A DNA stretch of 64,000 nt from Phenylobacterium sp. (GCF_030693405.1 NZ_JAUYAW010000046.1:1-64000); one strand, 5' to 3'; shown: positions 45,518 through 55,047, counted from the stretch's first letter. The notes: generated by a model not told the origin, from the letters alone. A program made the numbers and translations.

Positions 45518-46096
45518 ATGACAGAGCTCGACTCCAAACCCGGTCTGGACGGGGTGATCGCTGCGGCCAAGCAGGCGCCCGGCCGCGGACTGCCCCCGGT
45601 GCACCTGTGGAACCCCGCCCATTCCGGCGAAATCGACATCGTCATCACCGCCGATGGCCGCTGGGTCCATGAAGGGGCGACCATAAATCGCGCCCCCCTG
45701 GTGCGCCTGTTCTCCACCGTCCTGCGCCGCGACCCGGACGGCTACTGGCTGGTGACGCCGGTGGAGAAGATGAAGATCACCGTCGAAGACGCCCCCTTCA
45801 TCGCCACCGCCCTGGACGCCGGCGCCGACGCCGAGGGCCGTCCGGTCCTGCGCTTCAACACCAATGTGGGCGACGAGGTCGAGGCGGGACCAGAGCACCT
45901 GATCCGGGTGGAGATCGACCCGGCCACCGACGAGCCGCGTCCATATCTGCATGTCCGCCGCGGGCTGGAGGCCCTGATCAGTCGGCCGGTCTTCTATGAG
46001 CTGGTGGAGATGGCCCAGGAGCGGGACGGGACCCTGGGGGTCGAGTCGGGCGGGACGTGGTTCGCCATCGGGCCTGTGGAGGCGCCGGTCTCGTGA
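45518..46096 (+). CDS. DUF1285 domain-containing protein
   Basis: 192-residue cytoplasmic protein of the DUF1285 family. Recognisable: LPPVHLWNPAHSGEIDIVITADGRWVHEGATINRAPLVRLFSTVLRRD in segments, then the GYWLVTPVEKMKITVEDAPF block. Function is unknown in the literature I recall; the fold is beta-rich with a ligand-site-like cleft in solved homologues. Its stop overlaps the GTG of the Nudix gene (GTGA), so the two are translated together. This pairing, with the CCA enzyme after it, is common in alphaproteobacteria and hints at nucleotide or RNA metabolism. Confidence 0.88.
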   Translation: MTELDSKPGLDGVIAAAKQAPGRGLPPVHLWNPAHSGEIDIVITADGRWVHEGATINRAPLVRLFSTVLRRDPDGYWLVTPVEKMKITVEDAPFIATALDAGADAEGRPVLRFNTNVGDEVEAGPEHLIRVEIDPATDEPRPYLHVRRGLEALISRPVFYELVEMAQERDGTLGVESGGTWFAIGPVEAPVS

Positions 46097-46737
46097 GTCC
46101 CAACGCGCCGATGACGGCCTTGCGCGAATGGATCACCCAGCGCCTGGATCCCCTTGAAGACCGCGAGCCCGCTGATGGTCTTGTGGAATCCGACTTCGGA
46201 CCGCGAACCGCCGATCTTGCCGCCGAGCCTGCCCCCCTGACCCCAGCGGCTGTGCTGGTGGGGCTGGTGGAGCGCGAGCATGGCTATTCGGTGCTGCTGA
46301 CGCGGCGGGCCGACACATTGCGCCGTCACACCGGTCAGATCGCCTTTCCCGGTGGCCGCCGTGATCCGGGCGAGACCATCTGGGAGACGGCCCTTCGGGA
46401 GACCGAGGAAGAGGTGGGCATCTCCCGCAGCCTGGTCACCCTGGGCGGGCTCTCGACCCCCTATCGGACCGGCACGGGCTTTCTGGTGACGCCGGTGGTG
46501 GGCTTCATCGCGCCGGACTTCACGCTCACGCCCAACCCCGCCGAGGTCGCCGACGTGTTCGAGACCCCGTTCGGCTTTCTCATGGATCCCACCAATCACG
46601 AGGAACATGAGCGGGAATTCGCGGGTCAGCTACGTCGGTTCTATGCCATGACTCACGAGAACAGATTCATCTGGGGCGCCACGGCCGGCATGCTCCGGTC
46701 CCTGTACGACCGGCTATATGGAGGCGCAGTTGCTTAG
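46093..46737 (+). CDS. Nudix hydrolase, CoA pyrophosphatase-like
   Basis: 214-residue Nudix hydrolase. The box is GGRRDPGETIWETALRETEEEVGI, preceded by LLTRRADTLRRHTGQIAFPGG, the NuCoA-type extension, so it probably cleaves CoA or acyl-CoA to 3',5'-ADP and phosphopantetheine. GTG at 46093 overlaps the DUF1285 stop; ATG at 46111 is an alternative start. The C-terminus overlaps the start of the DUF6111 gene by 20 bp. Confidence 0.9.
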   Translation: MSPNAPMTALREWITQRLDPLEDREPADGLVESDFGPRTADLAAEPAPLTPAAVLVGLVEREHGYSVLLTRRADTLRRHTGQIAFPGGRRDPGETIWETALRETEEEVGISRSLVTLGGLSTPYRTGTGFLVTPVVGFIAPDFTLTPNPAEVADVFETPFGFLMDPTNHEEHEREFAGQLRRFYAMTHENRFIWGATAGMLRSLYDRLYGGAVA

Positions 46738-47008
46738 GGTCATTCTCATCCGCTCGATCCTGATCGCGCTGCCCTTCATAATCTGGTTCGCCTGGGCTGA
46801 ATGGGCCAAGCGCAATGGCCGCCCCATGGGGGCGACCCCGTGGGCCTGGCTGGCCACGGCCTCAGCTGTGCTGTTTGGCCTTTCTCTGATGTTCATGGTC
46901 GTGTTCCAATCGGACAACCGCGGCGAGGTCTATGTGCCCGCGGAAGTCACAGAGGGCGGCCGGGTCTCCCCAGGTCGCTTCCAGGAAAAGGAAACGCCCG
47001 CCCCATGA
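46718..47008 (+). CDS. DUF6111 family small membrane protein
   Basis: 96-residue protein with two membrane helices (LLRVILIRSILIALPFIIWFAW and AWLATASAVLFGLSLMFMVVF) and a charged C-terminal tail containing V-Y-V-P-A, fitting the alphaproteobacterial DUF6111 group. Its start is inside the Nudix gene and its stop overlaps the CCA enzyme start (ATGA), so it is an obligate member of the unit. Function unknown. Confidence 0.82.
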   Translation: MEAQLLRVILIRSILIALPFIIWFAWAEWAKRNGRPMGATPWAWLATASAVLFGLSLMFMVVFQSDNRGEVYVPAEVTEGGRVSPGRFQEKETPAP

Positions 47009-48255
47009 GCGAGAGCCTCGGATCACGCCCCTGGTTGAATGCGCCGGCCACTGCGGCGGTGTTCGACGCCCTGGAAGCCAAGGGCGGCGCAGGCTGCGCC
47101 CGGGTCGTCGGCGGGGCGGTGCGCAATGCGGTGATCGGCGCGCCGGTGGGCGATATCGACATCGCCACCCAGCTCACGCCTGACGCGGTCACCGAGGCCC
47201 TGCAGGCCGCCGGCCTCAAGGCGATTCCCACCGGCGTGGAGCACGGCACGGTCACCGCGCTCGCCCACGGCCAGACCTTCGAGATCACCACCCTGCGGCG
47301 GGACGTGGAGACCGACGGGCGGCGCGCGGTGGTGGCCTTCACCACCGATTGGACCGAAGACGCCCAGCGTCGGGACTTCACCCTCAACGCCCTCTATGCC
47401 GACCGCGACGGGACGTTGCACGATCCCCTGGGAACGGGCCTGGCCGACGCCAGGGCGCGGCGGATCGTCTTCGTCGGCGAGGCCCGCACGCGGATCGCCG
47501 AGGACTATCTGCGCATCCTGCGCTTCTTCCGCTTCCAGGCCTGGTATGGCCGGGGCGAGGCCGATCCCGAGGCCCTGGCCGCCTGCGAGGCCCTGCGCGA
47601 CACCCTGGCCGACCGGCCGGGCGAGCGGGTCTCCAAGGAGCTGCTCAAGCTGCTGGCCGCCGATGATCCGCGGGGCAGCATCCGCCAGATGGCGTCCGCC
47701 GGAATTCTCGATGTGATTCTGCCCCCTGTCGGCGATCTTCACGACTTCGGGGCCCTCGTGGAGATCGAGAGCGAGATGCTCTTCGAATGCGATCCCATCC
47801 TGCGCCTGGCCTGCCTGCTGCCGGCCGACCAGATCGGGGTCGCCCAGGCCGCTGAACGCCTTCGCCTGTCGAACGCCGAGCGCGACCGGCTGGTCGCCGC
47901 CAAGGGACAGACCCCGCGCATCACCAGCTGGATGAGCCCGCGGGAGTCCCGCCGGGCGGTCTATGCGCTCTCTGCGCCCACCTTCCATGACCGGATCAAG
48001 CTTGCCTGGGCCAAGTCCAACCGCACGGCGACAGCCGCCCAGTGGCGCGGCCTGCTGGCGCTCTGCGACAGCTGGACGCCGCCGCCCTTCCCCTTGAGCG
48101 GGGAGGAGGTGGTTTATGCCGGGGTGCCCAAGGGCCCCATGGTCGGCCAGGTGCTGCGGGAGGTGGAGGACTGGTGGGTTGACCACGACTTCCTCGAGGA
48201 CAAGTTCTCGGCCATCGAGAAGCTCAAGGCGGTGGCCCAGGGCCTGGCCTACTAG
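47005..48255 (+). CDS. cca: CCA tRNA nucleotidyltransferase/poly(A) polymerase family
   Basis: 416-residue class II nucleotidyltransferase that builds or repairs the CCA end of tRNAs. The catalytic DxD (D50, D52) lies in VGDIDIATQ, after VVGGAVRNAV; then the RRDFTLNALY motif B, and I-A-E-D-Y-L-R-I-L-R-F-F-R-F of the neck. Normal length for the alphaproteobacterial type with a long C-terminal body. The track start lies about 200 bp upstream; ATG 47005 overlaps the DUF6111 stop. Poly(A) polymerase activity cannot be excluded from sequence. Confidence 0.92.
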   Translation: MSESLGSRPWLNAPATAAVFDALEAKGGAGCARVVGGAVRNAVIGAPVGDIDIATQLTPDAVTEALQAAGLKAIPTGVEHGTVTALAHGQTFEITTLRRDVETDGRRAVVAFTTDWTEDAQRRDFTLNALYADRDGTLHDPLGTGLADARARRIVFVGEARTRIAEDYLRILRFFRFQAWYGRGEADPEALAACEALRDTLADRPGERVSKELLKLLAADDPRGSIRQMASAGILDVILPPVGDLHDFGALVEIESEMLFECDPILRLACLLPADQIGVAQAAERLRLSNAERDRLVAAKGQTPRITSWMSPRESRRAVYALSAPTFHDRIKLAWAKSNRTATAAQWRGLLALCDSWTPPPFPLSGEEVVYAGVPKGPMVGQVLREVEDWWVDHDFLEDKFSAIEKLKAVAQGLAY

Positions 48256-48261
48256 AGCCCG

Positions 48262-48975
48262 ATGAAGCTCGGCATCCTGAAGACCGGCGCGCCGCCGGCG
48301 CCGCTGGAGGCGCAGTTCGGCTCCTATCCCGACATGTTCAAGCGTCTGCTGGGGCAGGACGCCTATGACTATGCGGTCTTCGATGTGGCGGCCGGGGAGG
48401 GGCCGGCCAGTCCTGAGGCCTGCGACGCCTATCTGGTCACCGGCTCCTCGGCCGGCGTCTATGAGGCCGACCCGTGGATCGCGGACCTGATCGCCTTCCT
48501 GCAGGCCGCCAGGGGCCGGGCGGGACTTGTCGGCGTCTGCTTCGGCCATCAGGCGATGGCCCAGGCCTTCGGCGGCCAGGTGATCAAGTCCCCGAAGGGC
48601 TGGGGTGTCGGGCTGCACGCCTACGCGCTCAGGGAGTCTGTGCCGGGCCTGACGGACCAGACGCGCCTGGCCGCGCCGGCCTCGCACCAGGATCAGGTGG
48701 TGGCTCTGCCGCCGGGCGCCCGGGTTCTCGCGGCCAGCGACTTCACGCCGTTTGGCATGCTCGCCTATGACGACCAGCCGGCCATCTCCATTCAGCTGCA
48801 TCCGGAGTTCGAGCCGGACTACGCCAAGGCCCTGATCGAGGCCCGCCGGGGCAGCCGCTATGCCGACGAGCAGGCCGACCAGGCAGTGGCCAGTTATGCG
48901 GCGCCTGACGACCGGGCCGCCCTGGGCGCCTGGATATCGTCATTTCTCGCAACACTTCCGGCCGCCAGAGGTTAG
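48262..48975 (+). CDS. Class I glutamine amidotransferase-like protein
   Basis: 237-residue protein of the GATase1 fold, resembling the GMP-synthase-like amidotransferases of unknown partner. The nucleophile C93 is in GVCFGHQAMAQAFGG and the catalytic His/Glu pair in IQLHPEFEPDY. N-terminal MKLGILKTGAPP is typical. It may be a gamma-glutamyl hydrolase-like or stand-alone amidotransferase; no synthetase partner lies adjacent. Starts 6 bp after cca, so co-transcribed. Confidence 0.85.
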   Translation: MKLGILKTGAPPAPLEAQFGSYPDMFKRLLGQDAYDYAVFDVAAGEGPASPEACDAYLVTGSSAGVYEADPWIADLIAFLQAARGRAGLVGVCFGHQAMAQAFGGQVIKSPKGWGVGLHAYALRESVPGLTDQTRLAAPASHQDQVVALPPGARVLAASDFTPFGMLAYDDQPAISIQLHPEFEPDYAKALIEARRGSRYADEQADQAVASYAAPDDRAALGAWISSFLATLPAARG

Positions 48976-49014
48976 GTCTGTGCCCAGCCCGCTCAACAGG
49001 GAGCCTGAAAGCCC

Positions 49015-49152
49015 ATGACGTCCTTGCGGCTGATGATCGTCGCGGCCAGCGCCGCCGCCGCCCTGATGGTGGCGGGCGTTGAGACCCAGGCGGCAAATCC
49101 TGAGCCCCTGTCGCCGGAGATCTTCGTCGCCATGCTCGACGATCTCACCTGA
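49015..49152 (+). CDS. Small secreted peptide (45 aa), hypothetical
   Basis: Too short for the ORF track. The frame MTSLRLMIVAASAAAALMVAGVETQA... has a signal-peptide-like hydrophobic core and an alanine-rich cleavage region, then about 19 mature residues ending EIFVAMLDDLT. An AGGGAG Shine-Dalgarno lies 11 nt upstream. It sits 39 bp after the amidotransferase gene and converges with the lipoprotein gene. Could be a genuine short secreted peptide or a chance frame. Confidence 0.4.
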   Translation: MTSLRLMIVAASAAAALMVAGVETQAANPEPLSPEIFVAMLDDLT

Positions 49153-49162
49153 TCCGGCGCCT

Positions 49163-49771
49163 TCAGATCGCTTGGGCGACCCACACGAAGGCGCTGAGCC
49201 GGGCGGTCTGCTCAAGCACCTCGTCCTCCGGAAGCAGGTCGTCGGGTCCTTCGAACCCAGGCAGATCGAACACATAGCCCAGCAGCGGCGCCCCGGGCCG
49301 ATGGCAGATCAGGGTGTGCGACATATCGTCCTGACCCCGGCGACACTCGGTCGATGCAAAGCCCGCGGCTTGCCAGCCGGCGCCGATCTCTTCGCCCATC
49401 GGGCCGGTCACCGGTCCGCCCCGGCCAATGATCCGCCCGACCCGTTCCGGATCGACCCCCGCCTGAAGATCGAGGATCAGGCCATCGGGTCGGCGCACGG
49501 TGATGACCTTCGCTTTGGCCTCGCCCTCGGACGCCCGTTCGACCGTGGCGCCCGGGAAGACGTCGCCGATGCTGCGGACGTTCAAACGGGTCTGGCCATT
49601 GATCTCGCCCGCGCCGGTCTCGTTGAAGGTGATCAGGATCGGCCCGACCAGGGCCGGACTTTTCGGCCGCTCGGCCGGGGCCGATGGCGCTGGCGACGGG
49701 GGTTCTGACGTCTCCTGGCCACAGCCCGCCAGGAGGAGGACGGCCGCGAAGGTACTCAACAGGGCTCGCAT
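49163..49771 (-). CDS. DUF1131/YfeY-like lipoprotein
   Basis: 202-residue lipoprotein: signal peptide with lipobox LLLAGCGQ (Cys at about residue 17), a P/S/A-rich linker to about 40, then a domain patterned like the DUF1131/YfeY family (F-N-E-T-G-A-G-E-I-N-G-Q-T-R-L-N-V-R-S-I). YfeY is an RpoE-regulated lipoprotein in enterobacteria; no function is settled. Two cysteines (STECRR and LICHRP) may form a disulfide. The start at 49771 is the signal-peptide Met. It follows hemF on the same strand after 52 bp. Confidence 0.72.
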   Translation of the reverse strand: MRALLSTFAAVLLLAGCGQETSEPPSPAPSAPAERPKSPALVGPILITFNETGAGEINGQTRLNVRSIGDVFPGATVERASEGEAKAKVITVRRPDGLILDLQAGVDPERVGRIIGRGGPVTGPMGEEIGAGWQAAGFASTECRRGQDDMSHTLICHRPGAPLLGYVFDLPGFEGPDDLLPEDEVLEQTARLSAFVWVAQAI

Positions 49772-49823
49772 GGCGGGACCCTCGCACAGCCAAGCCGCAT
49801 AAGGCAAATCGACGCGGACCCCC

Positions 49824-50699
49824 TCAGGGCCAGCTTACCATGGGGGGCATAGACGAGAGGATCGAGGTGATGTTGCCGCCGGTCTTCAGGCCGAACATGG
49901 TGCCCCGGTCGTAGAGAAGGTTGAACTCCACATAGCGGCCTCGCCGCACCAGCTGCTCCTGCCGGTCGGCCTCGGTCCAGGGGGTGGCCATGCGGCCCCG
50001 GGCGATCGCCGGATAGACTTCGGCGAAGGCCTTGCCCACATCCTGGGTGAAGGCGAAGTCCCGCTCCCAGTCCCCGGAATTGTGGTGGTCATAGAAGATG
50101 CCGCCGATGCCCCGCGGCTCATTGCGGTGGGGCAGGAAGAAGTACTCGTCGCAACGGGCCTTGTAGGGGGCGTACCAGGCCGGGTCGTGGGCGTCGCAGG
50201 CGGCCTGCATGGCGGCGTGAAACGCCATGGCGTCAGGGTTTTCCTGGGTCCGCTGATAGTCCTGGGTGGGCGTCAGGTCCGCCCCGCCGCCGAACCAGCT
50301 CTGCCGGGTGGCCAGGAAGCGGGTGTTCATGTGCACGGCCGGGACATGCGGATTTCGCATGTGGGCGATCAGGCTGATCCCGGTTGCGGTGAAGGACGGA
50401 TCTTCGTCCGCGCCGGGCATGGTCGCGGCCATTTCCGGGGTGAAGGTCCCATGCACCAGGCTGATATGGACGCCGCATTTCTCGAAGAAGCGGCCGCCCT
50501 TCATGAAGCCCATCACCCCGCCGCCGCCGGCCGGGCGGTCCCAGGGGGTGAGCTCGAACCGGCCCGGCGCGCCCGGATAGAGGTCGGCGGGCGCCTCATC
50601 TTCCAGGGCCTCGAAGGCGGCGACGATCTGGTCGCGAAGGGAATCGAACCAGGCCCGGGCCCGGCTGTTGCGATCGGCGAGGGTGGCGGCGTCTGTCAT
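49824..50699 (-). CDS. hemF: Oxygen-dependent coproporphyrinogen III oxidase
   Basis: 291-residue HemF converting coproporphyrinogen III to protoporphyrinogen IX in haem synthesis. Diagnostic: the [26 protein letters not shown] block, [14 protein letters not shown], and [34 protein letters not shown] in segments near the end. The start overlaps the trmL stop (ATGA), so the two are coupled. Divergent from, and functionally linked to, the petABC cytochromes that need haem. Confidence 0.96.
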   Translation of the reverse strand: MTDAATLADRNSRARAWFDSLRDQIVAAFEALEDEAPADLYPGAPGRFELTPWDRPAGGGGVMGFMKGGRFFEKCGVHISLVHGTFTPEMAATMPGADEDPSFTATGISLIAHMRNPHVPAVHMNTRFLATRQSWFGGGADLTPTQDYQRTQENPDAMAFHAAMQAACDAHDPAWYAPYKARCDEYFFLPHRNEPRGIGGIFYDHHNSGDWERDFAFTQDVGKAFAEVYPAIARGRMATPWTEADRQEQLVRRGRYVEFNLLYDRGTMFGLKTGGNITSILSSMPPMVSWP

Positions 50700-51166
50700 G
50701 GGACAAGGGGCTTAGGGAATCCGTCGGTCTGGCGCAACGCTTCCGAAAGACCGATGGCCGCCGAAACGGTGAGGTTGAGGGACCTGGCCTCTGGCGCAAG
50801 CGGGATCAGGAGCCGCGCCTGGGCGACCGCGTGCACCTCGTCGGGTACGCCCGAGCTCTCCCGGCCAAACAGCAGGGTGTCGCCCGGCTGGAAGGCGAAG
50901 CTGTGCAGCGGCTGGGCCCCGCGGGTGGTGAACAGCACCAGCCGACCCTCCTGGCGCTCCGGCGCGGCCATGAAGGCTTCGAAGCTCTCGCGCCTTGTCC
51001 AGCGGGCGAGGCGGCCATAATCCAGGGCTGCGCGCTTCACCGCCTTATCGGATAGCGGGAACCCGCAGGGCTCGATCACCTCGAGGTCGACATCGAGGCA
51101 GGCGGCAAGACGAAGCGCCGCGCCGACGTTTTGCGGAATGTCCGGTTGAAAAAGGGCCAAACGCAT
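50696..51166 (-). CDS. trmL: tRNA (cytidine(34)-2'-O)-methyltransferase
   Basis: 156-residue SPOUT methyltransferase that 2'-O-methylates the wobble base of tRNA-Leu. Motifs: N-terminal [38 protein letters not shown], and the knot-forming [19 protein letters not shown] at the end. Length is right for TrmL. The start is the conserved [13 protein letters not shown]; the longer track frame is unsupported. Overlaps hemF by 4 bp and is divergent from petA. Confidence 0.93.
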   Translation of the reverse strand: MRLALFQPDIPQNVGAALRLAACLDVDLEVIEPCGFPLSDKAVKRAALDYGRLARWTRRESFEAFMAAPERQEGRLVLFTTRGAQPLHSFAFQPGDTLLFGRESSGVPDEVHAVAQARLLIPLAPEARSLNLTVSAAIGLSEALRQTDGFPKPLVP

Positions 51167-51406
51167 TCTAAGCGATCCACCGACGGAATTAGCTGGGGCG
51201 TGGGACGAATCGCGAGGCTTGTCGCCGCACATGGGCGGCTTGGCTAGTGCGACTTTTCTCTCGGCCCTATATGGGTTCCAGAGCAGGCCTGATGCAGAGC
51301 TTCTGCTAGGCCGACAGACGGGGCGTCGCGGCATTTTTCGTGAGCGTCCGAACGGGCGGCGGCTCCTTCCGGAGCAGCGGCCTCAAAACCGAAGGGTAGC
51401 TTAAAG

Positions 51407-51961
51407 GTGGCTGACACCGTCGTGGGCGAAAATCCCGATCCGCATGCCGCGGGTGAAGACCCGAACCGGCGCGACTTCATTCACATCGCCGCAGGTGCGG
51501 CGGCCGTGGGCGCCGTGGGCGCGCTGGCCTGGCCGTTCATCGACCAGATGAACCCATCGGCCGACACCCTGGCCCTGGCCTCGGTCGAGTTCGACCTGTC
51601 CAAGGTCGCGCTGGGCCAGCAGGTCACGATCAAGTGGCGCGGCAAGCCCCTGTTCATCCGCAAGCGCACCGAGGCGGAGATCGCCGCGGCGGTCGCCGAT
51701 GACGGCGCGAACATGCCCGATCCAGAAGCCGACGAGGTTCGTCACAAGCCCGGCAAGGCCGAGTGGATGATCCTGATCGGCGCCTGCACCCATCTGGGCT
51801 GCGTGCCGACCTTCGCCGGCGGCGACTATGGCGGCTGGTTCTGCCCCTGCCACGGCTCGCACTATGATACGTCCGGCCGGATCCGTCGGGGTCCTGCGCC
51901 CCTCAACCTGCCGGTGCCGGAATATGAGTTCCTCTCCGACACGACTGTGAAGGTGGGCTGA
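51407..51961 (+). CDS. petA: Ubiquinol-cytochrome c reductase iron-sulfur (Rieske) subunit
   Basis: 184-residue Rieske protein of the bc1 complex. A Tat-type leader (NRRDF, residues 20-24) precedes the single helix [19 protein letters not shown], which anchors the protein. The 2Fe-2S ligands are C127 and H129 in CTHLGC and C146 and H149 in CPCHG, with C132-C148 as the disulfide pair. GTG start after AAGGG. Opens the petABC operon with a 5-bp gap to petB. Confidence 0.96.
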   Translation: MADTVVGENPDPHAAGEDPNRRDFIHIAAGAAAVGAVGALAWPFIDQMNPSADTLALASVEFDLSKVALGQQVTIKWRGKPLFIRKRTEAEIAAAVADDGANMPDPEADEVRHKPGKAEWMILIGACTHLGCVPTFAGGDYGGWFCPCHGSHYDTSGRIRRGPAPLNLPVPEYEFLSDTTVKVG

Positions 51962-51966
51962 GAACC

Positions 51967-53286
51967 ATGAGCGGACATTCCACTTACGAACCCAAGACTG
52001 GGATCGAGCGCTGGCTCGACACCCGCCTGCCGATCGTTCGGCTGGGCTGGGACAGCATCGTCGACTATCCGACGCCGAAGAACCTGAACTACTGGTGGAC
52101 CTTCGGGGGCATCCTGGCCGTCTGCCTGGGCATCCAGATCGTCACCGGCGTCGTGCTGGCCATGCACTATGTGCCGCACGTGGACCACGCCTTCGCGTCG
52201 GTCGAGCGCATCATGCGCGACGTGAACTACGGCTGGCTGGTGCGCTACATGCACGCCAACGGGGCCTCGATGTTCTTCATCGCGGTCTACATCCACATGT
52301 TCCGCGGCCTCTATTACGGGTCCTACAAGGCGCCCCGCGAGGTGCTGTGGATCCTCGGCTGCATCATCTACCTGCTGATGATGGCGACGGCCTTCATGGG
52401 CTACGTCCTGCCCTGGGGTCAGATGAGCTTCCACGGCGCGGTCGTGATCACCAACCTGTTCGGCGCCCTGCCGATCGTCGGTGAAGCCATCACCACCTGG
52501 CTTTGGGGCGGCTTCGCGGTGGATAACGCCACCCTGAACCGCTTCTTCTCGCTGCACTTCCTGCTGCCGTTCATGATCGCCGGCGTCGTGGGCCTGCACA
52601 TCTGGGCCCTGCATGTGCCGGGGAACAACAACCCGACCGGCGTGAACGTTAAGTCCAAGGCCGATACCGTGCCCTTCCACCCGTACTATACGGTGAAGGA
52701 CGGCTTCGCGATCGTGCTGTTCCTGATCCTCTTCGCCACCTTCCTGTTCTTCAATCCGAACGCGCTGGGCCATGCGGACAACTACATTCCCGCCAACCCG
52801 CTGGTGACGCCGGCCCATATCGTGCCCGAATGGTACTTCCTGCCCTTCTACGCGATCCTGCGGGCGGTGCCGGACAAGCTGGGCGGCGTGATCCTGATGT
52901 TCGGCGCCATCGCGGTGCTGTTCGTCCTGCCCTGGCTCGACACCTCCAAGGTGCGGTCCATGCGCTATCGCCCCACCGGCAAGCTCTACTTCATGATCTT
53001 CGTGGTGGCCTGCCTGGTGCTCGGCTATTGCGGCGGCCAGCTGCCCGACAATCACGTCATCCCGGGCCTGTCGACCTTCATCCTGATCGATGCGGACCTG
53101 AACAGCATGGTCTGGCTCTCGCGCCTGGCCACCCTCTACTACTTTGGCTACTTCCTGGTGATCCTGCCGCTTCTTGGGCTGACCGAGACGCCGACAGCCC
53201 AGCCGGAATCCATCTCCACGCCTGTCCTGTCCCATCCGGCGGGTATGCCGGCCGGCGCAGTCGCTGCGCCTGAAAAGAAGGGTTGA
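51967..53286 (+). CDS. petB: Cytochrome b of the bc1 complex
   Basis: 439-residue cytochrome b, the quinol-oxidising core of complex III. Eight or more membrane helices; the haem-ligating histidine pairs appear in helix B ([28 protein letters not shown] in segments) and helix D ([12 protein letters not shown] and [14 protein letters not shown]). The Qo-site motif is present as [12 protein letters not shown] (PEWY). N-terminus WLDTRLPIV and C-terminal tail fit alphaproteobacterial forms. Between petA and petC with 5- and 6-bp gaps. Confidence 0.97.
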   Translation: MSGHSTYEPKTGIERWLDTRLPIVRLGWDSIVDYPTPKNLNYWWTFGGILAVCLGIQIVTGVVLAMHYVPHVDHAFASVERIMRDVNYGWLVRYMHANGASMFFIAVYIHMFRGLYYGSYKAPREVLWILGCIIYLLMMATAFMGYVLPWGQMSFHGAVVITNLFGALPIVGEAITTWLWGGFAVDNATLNRFFSLHFLLPFMIAGVVGLHIWALHVPGNNNPTGVNVKSKADTVPFHPYYTVKDGFAIVLFLILFATFLFFNPNALGHADNYIPANPLVTPAHIVPEWYFLPFYAILRAVPDKLGGVILMFGAIAVLFVLPWLDTSKVRSMRYRPTGKLYFMIFVVACLVLGYCGGQLPDNHVIPGLSTFILIDADLNSMVWLSRLATLYYFGYFLVILPLLGLTETPTAQPESISTPVLSHPAGMPAGAVAAPEKKG

Positions 53287-53292
53287 GCCCAG

Positions 53293-54135
53293 ATGCTGCG
53301 TAAAGGTATCGCTCTGGCGGCGCTTGGGCTGGCCCTTGTGGGCGGCCCGGCGCTCGCCGCCGGGGACGCCAAGACCCCCGAGCCCGTCGACTTCAGCTTC
53401 AAGGGCCCGTTCGGCAAGTTCGACCAGGCCCAGCTGCAGCGCGGCTACAAGGTCTATCGGGAGGTCTGCGCGGCCTGCCACGGCATGGAGCTGCTCTCGT
53501 TCCGGAACCTCGGCCAGAAGGGCGGGCCCTTCTACGACCCGGACTACAGCAATCCGAACGACAATCCGTACGTGAAGACCATCGCGGCGGAGTATCAGGT
53601 CAACGACATCGACTCCGAGACCGGCGACATCATCCAGCGTCCCGGCACCTCCGCCGACGCCTTCCCGAGCCCCTATCCCAACGAGGCGGCGGCCCGGGCT
53701 GGCAATGGCGGCGCCCTGCCGCCGGATCTCTCGGTGATGGCCAAGGCCCGCAAATATGGGCCGGACTACATCCACGCCCTGCTGGCAGGCTATCGCGAAC
53801 CGCCGGCCGGCCTGACCGTGGCGCCGGGCCAGTACTACAACCCCTACATGGCCGGGGACACGACCCCGTTCTGGACGGGTGAAGGCCATGCGCCGGAGGG
53901 CGGCTTCATCGCCATGCCGCCGCAGCTGGCGCCCGACAAGGTGACCTTCGACGACGGCACGCCGTCGACCATCGACCAGCAAGCCAAGGACGTGGCCGCC
54001 TTCCTGTACTGGGCGGCTGAGCCCAAGATGGAAGAGCGCAAGGCCTTCGGGTTCGGCGCGATGATCTATCTCGTGATCTTCGCCGGCCTGCTCTATGCGA
54101 GCTACCGCCGCATCTGGCGCAACGTCGCCCACTAG
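53293..54135 (+). CDS. petC: Cytochrome c1 of the bc1 complex
   Basis: 280-residue cytochrome c1 with a Sec signal peptide (LAALGLALVGGPALAAG). The haem c motif is C59-A-A-C62-H63 in REVCAACHGMELLSFRNLG, the axial methionine region is GGFIAMPPQL, and one C-terminal helix (AMIYLVIFAGLLYASYRRIW) anchors it to the inner membrane. Passes electrons from the Rieske centre to soluble or membrane cytochrome c. Followed by an intrinsic terminator 26 bp after the stop. Confidence 0.97.
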   Translation: MLRKGIALAALGLALVGGPALAAGDAKTPEPVDFSFKGPFGKFDQAQLQRGYKVYREVCAACHGMELLSFRNLGQKGGPFYDPDYSNPNDNPYVKTIAAEYQVNDIDSETGDIIQRPGTSADAFPSPYPNEAAARAGNGGALPPDLSVMAKARKYGPDYIHALLAGYREPPAGLTVAPGQYYNPYMAGDTTPFWTGEGHAPEGGFIAMPPQLAPDKVTFDDGTPSTIDQQAKDVAAFLYWAAEPKMEERKAFGFGAMIYLVIFAGLLYASYRRIWRNVAH

Positions 54136-54161
54136 GCTGCGTCGCCAGATCTGAAATGAAG

Positions 54162-54187
54162 AACCCGCCGGGGCGACCTGGCGGGTT
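54162..54187 (+). terminator. Terminator of petABC
   Basis: AACCCGCC (54162-54169), 10-nt loop, GGCGGGTT (54180-54187) and then TTCTCTTATT. On the minus strand the same hairpin is followed by CTTCATTTC, so it may serve the convergent protease-like gene also. Confidence 0.8.
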
Positions 54188-54192
54188 TTCTC

Positions 54193-54969
54193 TTATTCGC
54201 TGATCAGATGGAGCCGGCCGGCCGGGAAGTCGAACCGAAGCCGCCAACGGCCTAGAACCTCCAGGCCGACCGCGCCGTCTGATGTGGCCGCCTCGTCATT
54301 CAGACCCACGCTCAGATGCTCAAACAGCGCGCCCCCCAGGGACAGGGCCCGCAGCTCGGCCCTGCCCGCCTCATAGGGCGTCAGGGACTTGTCGTCGGCC
54401 CCAGGGGCGCTGGCGATGGCGGGAGAGAGCCGGGCGGGGGCGTCCAGGCCAGTAGCGGGGATCAGGGCCACGGTTCGCGCCCGGGGGCCGTCACTGATCG
54501 CCCCGTCCACCACAGGGACGGCGCCGCGCCAGACCATGGGCAGGCTGGCGCCTTGGGCGCGGGGAAGAGTGTCGACCGAGGCCAGGGTCAAACGACAGGG
54601 CGAGGTGTCCAGCTCCACCACAAACCCCCTCAGGACATCGGCCCCAATCACGCCTGCGATGGGGGTCGGGAAGGCCCAGGTCCGGGCGTCCAGGTCTTCC
54701 ACCGCAAGATTTCGCCCCGGCACCTGGGCGCCCGCCAGACGCACCTCGCCGGCCAGAGAGTCGCCCTCGACGCCGGCGGCCTGAGCCCGGGTGTTGTGGA
54801 TGGCGCTGTGATCGGCGCCGGTGTCGATGATGAAGTCGCCGCTGACGCCTGCGGCGGTGGCCGGCGCCACCAGCACCCCGCGGTCCAGCCAGCAGGCGAT
54901 CTCGGCGCCCATCGCCTCGCCGCTGAAGGCGGCCAGACCGCAGGCCAGTAGGGCGGCGCGCGCGTTCAT
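54193..54969 (-). CDS. Retropepsin-like aspartic protease family, exported
   Basis: 258-residue protein with a signal peptide (about residues 1-22). The first lobe holds an active-site-like D-T-G-A in GDFIIDTGADHSAIHN and flap-like VIGADVLRGF; a second, more diverged half (A-V-P-V-V-D-G-A-I and A-L-I-P-A-T-G-L-D) shows A-T-G-L where D-T-G would be expected. This resembles bacterial retropepsin-like proteins, some with proven proteolysis as homodimers. Here the second motif lacks the Asp, so it would need to dimerise or be inactive. Located in the periplasm; no operon partner. Confidence 0.75.
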   Translation of the reverse strand: MNARAALLACGLAAFSGEAMGAEIACWLDRGVLVAPATAAGVSGDFIIDTGADHSAIHNTRAQAAGVEGDSLAGEVRLAGAQVPGRNLAVEDLDARTWAFPTPIAGVIGADVLRGFVVELDTSPCRLTLASVDTLPRAQGASLPMVWRGAVPVVDGAISDGPRARTVALIPATGLDAPARLSPAIASAPGADDKSLTPYEAGRAELRALSLGGALFEHLSVGLNDEAATSDGAVGLEVLGRWRLRFDFPAGRLHLISE

Positions 54970-55047
54970 GGTCAGGTCCTATCGCGGCCATAGCCAGAGC
55001 CGCACCCCTTCGGCCATAACAGAGGCCCGTCAGAGAGGGGAGGGGCC

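Noticed and set aside
51862-54132. Minus-strand ORF of 756 aa opposite petBC
   Set aside because: Antisense shadow; cytochrome b and c1 are clear on the plus strand.
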